A stretch of DNA of 64,000 bases, taken from contig CATQIH010000013.1 of assembly GCA_958296015.1 (NCBI GenBank), forward strand, positions 248,001-312,000, written 5' to 3'. The notes under the pieces were generated by a model, which searched no databases, was not told the origin of the DNA, and was given only the letters and a program-made list of their open reading frames with translations. Positions within the stretch are counted from its first letter, which is position 1. Each line of letters begins with the position of its first letter. The translations under genes and the position numbers were made by a program. Below are positions 59,820-64,000 of the stretch, in pieces. The DNA is from Cyclobacteriaceae bacterium. Lineage in GTDB: Bacteria > Bacteroidota > Bacteroidia > Cytophagales > Cyclobacteriaceae.

Positions 59820-61400
59820 ATGAAAAAAATAAATATCATTGTCATTCTAACAGGATTCATTACTTTTTCCTGTTCGGACTTCCTCCAGGAAGTACCCAGA
59901 GATGAACTGAGTACTGATCAATTTTTTACCGTACCGCTCCAGGCGCAAAATGCCGTCAATTCTCTGTATAGAAATGGTGCTCCCCAGATGTACACCTCGG
60001 CCGGTGTCTACTCCGGTTCCAGAGCTATGCTGGGCGAATATATGTCAGGCTTCTTTGATAATGAGTACAAAGGACAGGAGTTTCAAATACAGTATGCCCA
60101 ACAGCTAACTATGGACGGTGATAATACCGCCACCTATCTGGGAGGTATCTGGAATGATCTGTACAGGGGTATATCCAGAGCCAACAATGCCATCTTGAAC
60201 ATTCCTGATACGCCGGGCTTATCTGAGGAAGACATCAAACGACTTTCTGCTGAGGCCAAGTTCTTTCGGGCATTTGCCTATTATCATTTAGTAAGAATGT
60301 TTGGTGCAGTACCGATCATTACCGAACCTTATGAGACGCTGGATGATTTGTACGTAGCCAATAGCCCCGTACAGGATGTGTATAATCTGATTGTAGAAGA
60401 CCTCCAGTATGCAGCAGACGAAAACAACGGTCTGGCCAATGTATCTATGGCTGATAACGGATACAGAGTAACCCGAACAGTAGCCAACACTTTGCTATCG
60501 GAGGCATATCTGACCATGAGTGGCTATCCTCTGCAACAGGATAATTACGGCAATGCAGCTACAGCAGCAAGGGCTGTCATCAACAGTAATGTCTATAGCC
60601 TGACGCAACATGGTAAAGATGCCGCTGGCAATGTGGTGCCAGAAAATAGTGCTTATAATCAGATTCGCCAGGCTGATGTGTTAGCCAATGAGTATATTTA
60701 CTCTATAGAATATACGGTAGGAATTGAGAACAGTCCCTATCCACCGTTTTGTTACCCGGTAGCATTGGCTGGTGATGTAGCCTATGCGCTTACTAACGGG
60801 GCCTACCAGCCCGTTAACAGCTTTTTGCAAGGTTACGATGCCGTTAATGACCTGAGAAGGCAGGAAAAACAGTACTTCCATTCATCTCTTACGGTAGATG
60901 ATAGTATACGTAATTTTGCTACTTCTCCCTACATGTGGCATGACGATCAGGCACTGTTTGAAACAGCTACCTCCGGAAAAGACTTGCTAGTGTATAGTTA
61001 CGCTGATGCATTGCTCATTGCTGCTGAAGCCATTGCCAACAGCGAAGGCGTTACTGCCGAGGCGGTAGGTTACCTTACCCAGGTAAGGAGCAGAGCTTAC
61101 TGGCAGCAAACCCCCGAGGCCATCAGTGCACAACTTTCTGCCCTTTCTCCCGAAGCCTTTGTGCAGGAAGTGTGGAAAGAGCGGTACAGAGAACTGGTTT
61201 TTGAATTTCAACTTTGGCCTGATATTCAAAGAACAAGGATGTTTCCTCAAACCTCAGCAAACGGAGATATCACCTATGTCAATGTTGTGGGGCAGACCAA
61301 CAACTGGGGTAAAACATTTGCAGAGAAAAACCTGTTGTTCCCTATTCCTGAAACGGAAAGGCAGAGAAACCCCAACCTTACCCAGAATGAGGGCTACTAG
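59820..61400 (+). CDS. SusD/RagB nutrient-binding lipoprotein
   Basis: 526 residues. Lipobox ITFSC (Cys18). Typical SusD parts: 'FLQEVPRDELSTDQFFT', 'WNDLYRGISRANNAILNIPDTPGLSEEDIKRLSAEAKFFRAFAYYHLVRMFGAVPII' and 'DALLIAAEAIANSEGVTAEAVGYLTQVRSRA', ending with the 'LLFPIPETERQRNPNLTQNEGY' C-terminus. It is the lid of the SusCD complex. It begins 23 nt after susC. No degrading enzyme gene follows, so the substrate is open. Confidence 0.96.
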   Translation: MKKINIIVILTGFITFSCSDFLQEVPRDELSTDQFFTVPLQAQNAVNSLYRNGAPQMYTSAGVYSGSRAMLGEYMSGFFDNEYKGQEFQIQYAQQLTMDGDNTATYLGGIWNDLYRGISRANNAILNIPDTPGLSEEDIKRLSAEAKFFRAFAYYHLVRMFGAVPIITEPYETLDDLYVANSPVQDVYNLIVEDLQYAADENNGLANVSMADNGYRVTRTVANTLLSEAYLTMSGYPLQQDNYGNAATAARAVINSNVYSLTQHGKDAAGNVVPENSAYNQIRQADVLANEYIYSIEYTVGIENSPYPPFCYPVALAGDVAYALTNGAYQPVNSFLQGYDAVNDLRRQEKQYFHSSLTVDDSIRNFATSPYMWHDDQALFETATSGKDLLVYSYADALLIAAEAIANSEGVTAEAVGYLTQVRSRAYWQQTPEAISAQLSALSPEAFVQEVWKERYRELVFEFQLWPDIQRTRMFPQTSANGDITYVNVVGQTNNWGKTFAEKNLLFPIPETERQRNPNLTQNEGY

Positions 61401-61446
61401 GATTTAATAAATATTGCAAAGTCAATTATTAGAACAACACAAGATT

Positions 61447-61484
61447 AGACCTTCCAGGATTTCAAAACCTGAAAGGTCTTTTTT
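61447..61484 (+). terminator. Terminator of the SusCD operon
   Basis: AGACCTTCCAGG / CCTGAAAGGTCT with one mismatch and a 9-nt loop, followed by TTTTTT, 47 nt after the stop. Confidence 0.88.
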
Positions 61485-61563
61485 ATACATGCAATAGGAG
61501 TGAGATGAAGATTGAAAAGGCGTTGGTAAAGAAAAAGAAAGCAACAGATAATAGCTTGTTACA

Positions 61564-61868
61564 TCAGTGAACAGTATATACCTCAAAATGAGTTTCCTCT
61601 CTTTGTTGAAGGGCATGAATTACACCAAATAGATTGCTGATGGTAGGATTGCCTTTTGTACCAAACATTCGCATCAGGCTTTTTGGAGATTTCTGCATCA
61701 TGGCTCCCAACTCCTCAAAGCCGATAGTAGCATTGATATAATCACGCATCAGTATTTTTCCGGTTTCCATATCGCCCGAAAGCATACCTTTAATAGATTT
61801 TCTCGAAATTTAGTATCCCACACAGCGCGAACCTGTATGGTATCTCTAAAATTACGTGTGATAGTCAT
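61564..61868 (-). pseudogene. Frame-shifted helix-turn-helix antitoxin remnant
   Basis: The first ~26 codons from ATG 61868 read 'MTITRNFRDTIQVRAVWDTKFRENLLK'. One missing A near 61787 shifts the frame, and the continuation is 'GMLSGDMETGKILMRDYINATIGFEELGAMMQKSPKSLMRMFG' and '...NLFGVIHALQQREETHFEV'. This is the XRE/HigA-like antitoxin seen beside RelE-type toxins ('GKLLLRDYINATIGFE'). Upstream (61870-61945) a degraded stretch 'FFDTLQKKIIPLN' may be the tail of the toxin. The rest of the gap 61401-62047 has no gene. Confidence 0.65.
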
Positions 61869-62047
61869 ACCTTTTTCCTTTGCAGAATGCTTTATTACCC
61901 AAAATTCAGAGGGATGATCTTCTTTTGTAGTGTATCAAAAAAGCGATATGGTTAGACTGATGTTTGCTAAGTTGACCTGAACCTACCTATATACAAAAAA
62001 TAGCGGTCAAGCCCAATAGACTCAACCGCCGGCGATGTGTTCATTTA

Positions 62048-63664
62048 CTACTTTGCATAGCTCACCGCACGCATTTCGCGGATCACTGTCACTTTTACCT
62101 GTCCGGGATACTGCATATCCTTTTCTATCTTACGAGAAATATCAAAAGAAAGGGCGCCAGCCTCATCATCGGTAACGTGCTCCGCATCTACGATCACGCG
62201 CAGTTCGCGGCCTGCCTGAATGGCGTAACATTTGTTGACACCTTTAAAGTCCATGCCGAGTGCTTCCAGGTCTTTCAGTCGTTTGATGTAGGAGTCTACC
62301 ACCTCGCGGCGGGCACCGGGCCGTGAGCCGGAAACAGCATCACATGCCTGAATGATCGGAGAAATGAGGGTAGTCATTTCTATCTCATCGTGGTGTGCAC
62401 CAATGGCATTGCAGATGTCTGCCTGCTCGCCGTATTTTTCGGCTAGCTTCATACCCAGCAGTGCGTGTGGTAGTTCAGGTTCTTCGGGCCAAACTTTACC
62501 AATGTCGTGCAACAAACCGGCTCTTTTGGCTTGCTTAGTATTGAGTCCCAGCTCAGCGGCCATCGTAGCGCACAGGTTGGCTACTTCTCTGGAGTGCTGG
62601 AGCAGGTTCTGCCCGTAGGAAGATCGGAAACGCATACGACCCACCATGCGGATAAGCTCCGGGTGCAGCCCATGAATGCCCAGGTCTATCGCTGTGCGCT
62701 CACCAATCTCAATGATCTCCTCTTCCATATTCTTAGTGGTTTTGTCTACCACTTCTTCAATACGGGCCGGGTGGATGCGTCCGTCCACCACCAGCCGGTG
62801 CAGCGACAGGCGAGCGATCTCACGCCTTACTGGGTCAAAACCGGAGATGATAATGGCTTCGGGTGTATCGTCTACGATGATCTCTACGCCGGTGGCAGCT
62901 TCCAGGGCGCGGATATTGCGGCCTTCTCTGCCAATGATCTTGCCTTTGATGTCGTCGCTCTCGATGTTGAAAACAGACACACAGTTTTCTATGGCATGTT
63001 CGGTAGCCGTTCGCTGGATGGTTTCCAGTACCACTTTTTTGGCTTCTTTGGTGGCTGTCAGCTTCGCTTCTTCAATGATATGCTTGATACTGGCAGATGC
63101 CTGCATACTGGCCTCAGATTCAAGATTAGCCATCATCTGTTTTTTAGCATCTTCGGCACTCAGGTTAGCAATTTGCTCCAGCATACTGATCTGTTGCTGC
63201 GTCACCTTGTCCAGTTCCAACTGCTTTTTCTTGACCAGTTCCTGCTGTGTATCGAGCATTTCTTCTTTGTCTTTCAGCTCTGCTTCTTGCTTTCTAACCT
63301 TGTCTGCCTGCTCGTTGATGCGTTGCTCTTTCTGGCGGAGCTTGTTTTCGTTGGTAATCAGGATGTTTTTCTTGCGGCTGGAATCTTCCTCAAAATCTGA
63401 CTTTAGTTTAAGGTATTTTTCTTTTGCCTCATAGATTTTTTCCTTCTTAATATTTTCTGCATTTGTTTTAGCCTCTTTTACAATAAAGGCGGCTTTTTCT
63501 TTTGCCTTTTCCTCGCGTTCGAGAAGGTCTTCTTCTTTCTTTTTCAGGTTGTCTTCCAGTTCCTGCTTGACTTTGTTGCCCAGGCCTTTGCCTACCATAA
63601 GCCCTATACCGAAAGCTGCTACAGCACCTGCTAGTAGAAGAAGCAGCATTAATGATTCACCCAT
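62048..63664 (-). CDS. rny: Ribonuclease Y
   Basis: 538 residues. An N-terminal membrane anchor (5-25), a long coiled coil (35-200, with E/K-rich '[24 protein letters not shown]'), a KH domain with '[30 protein letters not shown]' (241-270), and the HD phosphohydrolase domain with 'GLLHDIGK' (His386-Asp387) and '[17 protein letters not shown]'. RNase Y starts mRNA decay at the membrane. It is full length. zapA lies upstream, the common Bacteroidota order. Confidence 0.96.
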   Translation of the reverse strand: MGESLMLLLLLAGAVAAFGIGLMVGKGLGNKVKQELEDNLKKKEEDLLEREEKAKEKAAFIVKEAKTNAENIKKEKIYEAKEKYLKLKSDFEEDSSRKKNILITNENKLRQKEQRINEQADKVRKQEAELKDKEEMLDTQQELVKKKQLELDKVTQQQISMLEQIANLSAEDAKKQMMANLESEASMQASASIKHIIEEAKLTATKEAKKVVLETIQRTATEHAIENCVSVFNIESDDIKGKIIGREGRNIRALEAATGVEIIVDDTPEAIIISGFDPVRREIARLSLHRLVVDGRIHPARIEEVVDKTTKNMEEEIIEIGERTAIDLGIHGLHPELIRMVGRMRFRSSYGQNLLQHSREVANLCATMAAELGLNTKQAKRAGLLHDIGKVWPEEPELPHALLGMKLAEKYGEQADICNAIGAHHDEIEMTTLISPIIQACDAVSGSRPGARREVVDSYIKRLKDLEALGMDFKGVNKCYAIQAGRELRVIVDAEHVTDDEAGALSFDISRKIEKDMQYPGQVKVTVIREMRAVSYAK

Positions 63665-63732
63665 TTTCTTATATTTAGTTAAACATACCAGTAAGGCAGT
63701 TGCTGTCTAACTACTGAGCAAATATTAACGAA

Positions 63733-63776
63733 GTAAATACAGTGATGAGCTACCGTACATTCGGTCACCCATTTAC
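63733..63776. ncRNA. Structured hairpin between zapA and rny (candidate RNA element)
   Basis: GTAAAT / ATTTAC closes a 44-nt stem-loop, with GTGA / TCAC and ACCG / CGGT inside separated by small bulges. It lies in the 166-nt gap between the zapA stop (63831) and the rny start (63664). It is not followed by a T-run, so it is not a simple terminator. It could be a leader element of rny or part of a small RNA. 6S RNA has been found next to zapA in other bacteria, but I see no 6S-type closing stem. Confidence 0.25.
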
Positions 63777-63830
63777 ATTAGGTATTTTATAAGGTTGTTG
63801 TGTTCTCAGGTGAAATTATCATCAAAATAG

Positions 63831-64000
63831 TCAGCTACCCGTACGGCTGATGAGTTTGTTAAGACTGACCACTTTTTCCGTAATCACACGTTCCATATCC
63901 CAGCGAGCCGTCTCGTGCTCCAGCTTTTGCATACAGGTATCAAAGGCTACCATCGCCAGCAGATCATGCTTGTCGGTGGTACCAAAGCGTTCTTTGTATG
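63831..64000 (-). CDS. zapA: Cell division protein ZapA, C-terminal part (5' end outside window)
   Basis: Stop TGA at 63831-63833; 55 codons are visible. The peptide 'YKERFGTTDKHDLLAMVAFDTC' followed by the helical tail 'MERVITEKVVSLNKLISRTGS' fits the C-terminal coiled coil of Bacteroidota ZapA (K/D-x-x-D-LLAM-V-A-F). ZapA stabilises FtsZ filaments. Short, so the call rests on this motif and on the position before rny. Confidence 0.75.
   Translation of the reverse strand, partial: YKERFGTTDKHDLLAMVAFDTCMQKLEHETARWDMERVITEKVVSLNKLISRTGS

Noticed and set aside
62507-63434. Long frames of 297 and 252 codons opposite rny
   Set aside because: They are shadows of the rny coding strand (Ser/Leu/Cys-rich, no ribosome site); rny itself is full length and conserved.
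63668-63830. 6S RNA gene between zapA and rny
   Set aside because: The position is suggestive, but I find no long closing stem or central bubble; only a 44-nt hairpin is visible.

Overview
The window reads as chromosomal DNA of a Bacteroidota bacterium, most likely an aerobic member of the Cytophagales. The signs are an ECF sigma/FecR/SusC/SusD cassette, a protein with a type IX secretion (T9SS) C-terminal domain, a DUF4249 + TonB-receptor operon, Bacteroidota-type -7 boxes (TAnnTTTG), RHS debris and many lipoproteins. Housekeeping genes (lpdA, sucD, prfC, rny, a zapA fragment) are moderately GC-rich; several inserted modules are clearly AT-rich. The species cannot be named from the sequence.

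Layout. 1-12 kb: end of a thiol peroxidase gene, an exported amidase, a beta-propeller lipoprotein, a T9SS cargo, an M14 carboxypeptidase, TspO, a YpfJ-type metalloprotease, a DUF2911 protein flanked by two inverted copies of an intergenic repeat, and a broken gene for a secreted protein. 12-16 kb: a block of 21-nt tandem repeats, then an AT-rich island with a DGQHR-domain (DndB-like) protein coupled to a HEPN protein, followed by DUF4926 and a PIN toxin-antitoxin pair. 16-24 kb: a UPF0182 membrane protein, a eukaryote-like myo-inositol oxygenase, S1/P1 nuclease, and a GMC oxidoreductase with its small Tat-exported subunit. 24-29 kb: a TonB receptor/DUF4249/outer-membrane operon and a lipoprotein gene with a G13 tract upstream. 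29-36 kb: YjjG phosphatase, 42-nt tandem repeats, lpdA behind a large palindrome, a Crp-type regulator with a DoxX protein, TVP38 protein and cystathionine gamma-synthase.

35.8-39.8 kb is a gene graveyard: two RHS pieces that break at the same point, a RelE-type toxin with a nonsense codon beside an intact antitoxin gene, an XRE regulator split by a complete IS3-family element (37022-38249, GAGG target duplication) and a decayed mobile-element primase. 43.3-48.8 kb is a second accessory stretch: brnTA with a palindromic operator, a YciI protein, a proteasome-like N-terminal-threonine hydrolase interrupted by one TAG and followed by a 59-residue partner, prfC, and a three-gene operon (unknown protein broken by a 16-nt tandem duplication, then HicB-like and HicA-like proteins). 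48.9-64 kb returns to core and nutrient functions: sucD, DUF3109, M28 peptidase, a decayed Uma2 nuclease gene, a class A beta-lactamase-like lipoprotein, a DUF892 protein, the sigma/anti-sigma/SusCD locus, a decayed toxin-antitoxin remnant, rny and the end of zapA.

Best candidates for undescribed systems are the DGQHR + HEPN pair (13104-14890), the proteasome-like hydrolase with its small partner (44269-45724) and the operon at 47502-48800. Frequent intergenic hairpins with compensatory base changes, inverted repeat pairs around genes and 21/42-nt tandem arrays suggest a chromosome rich in short non-coding repeats.
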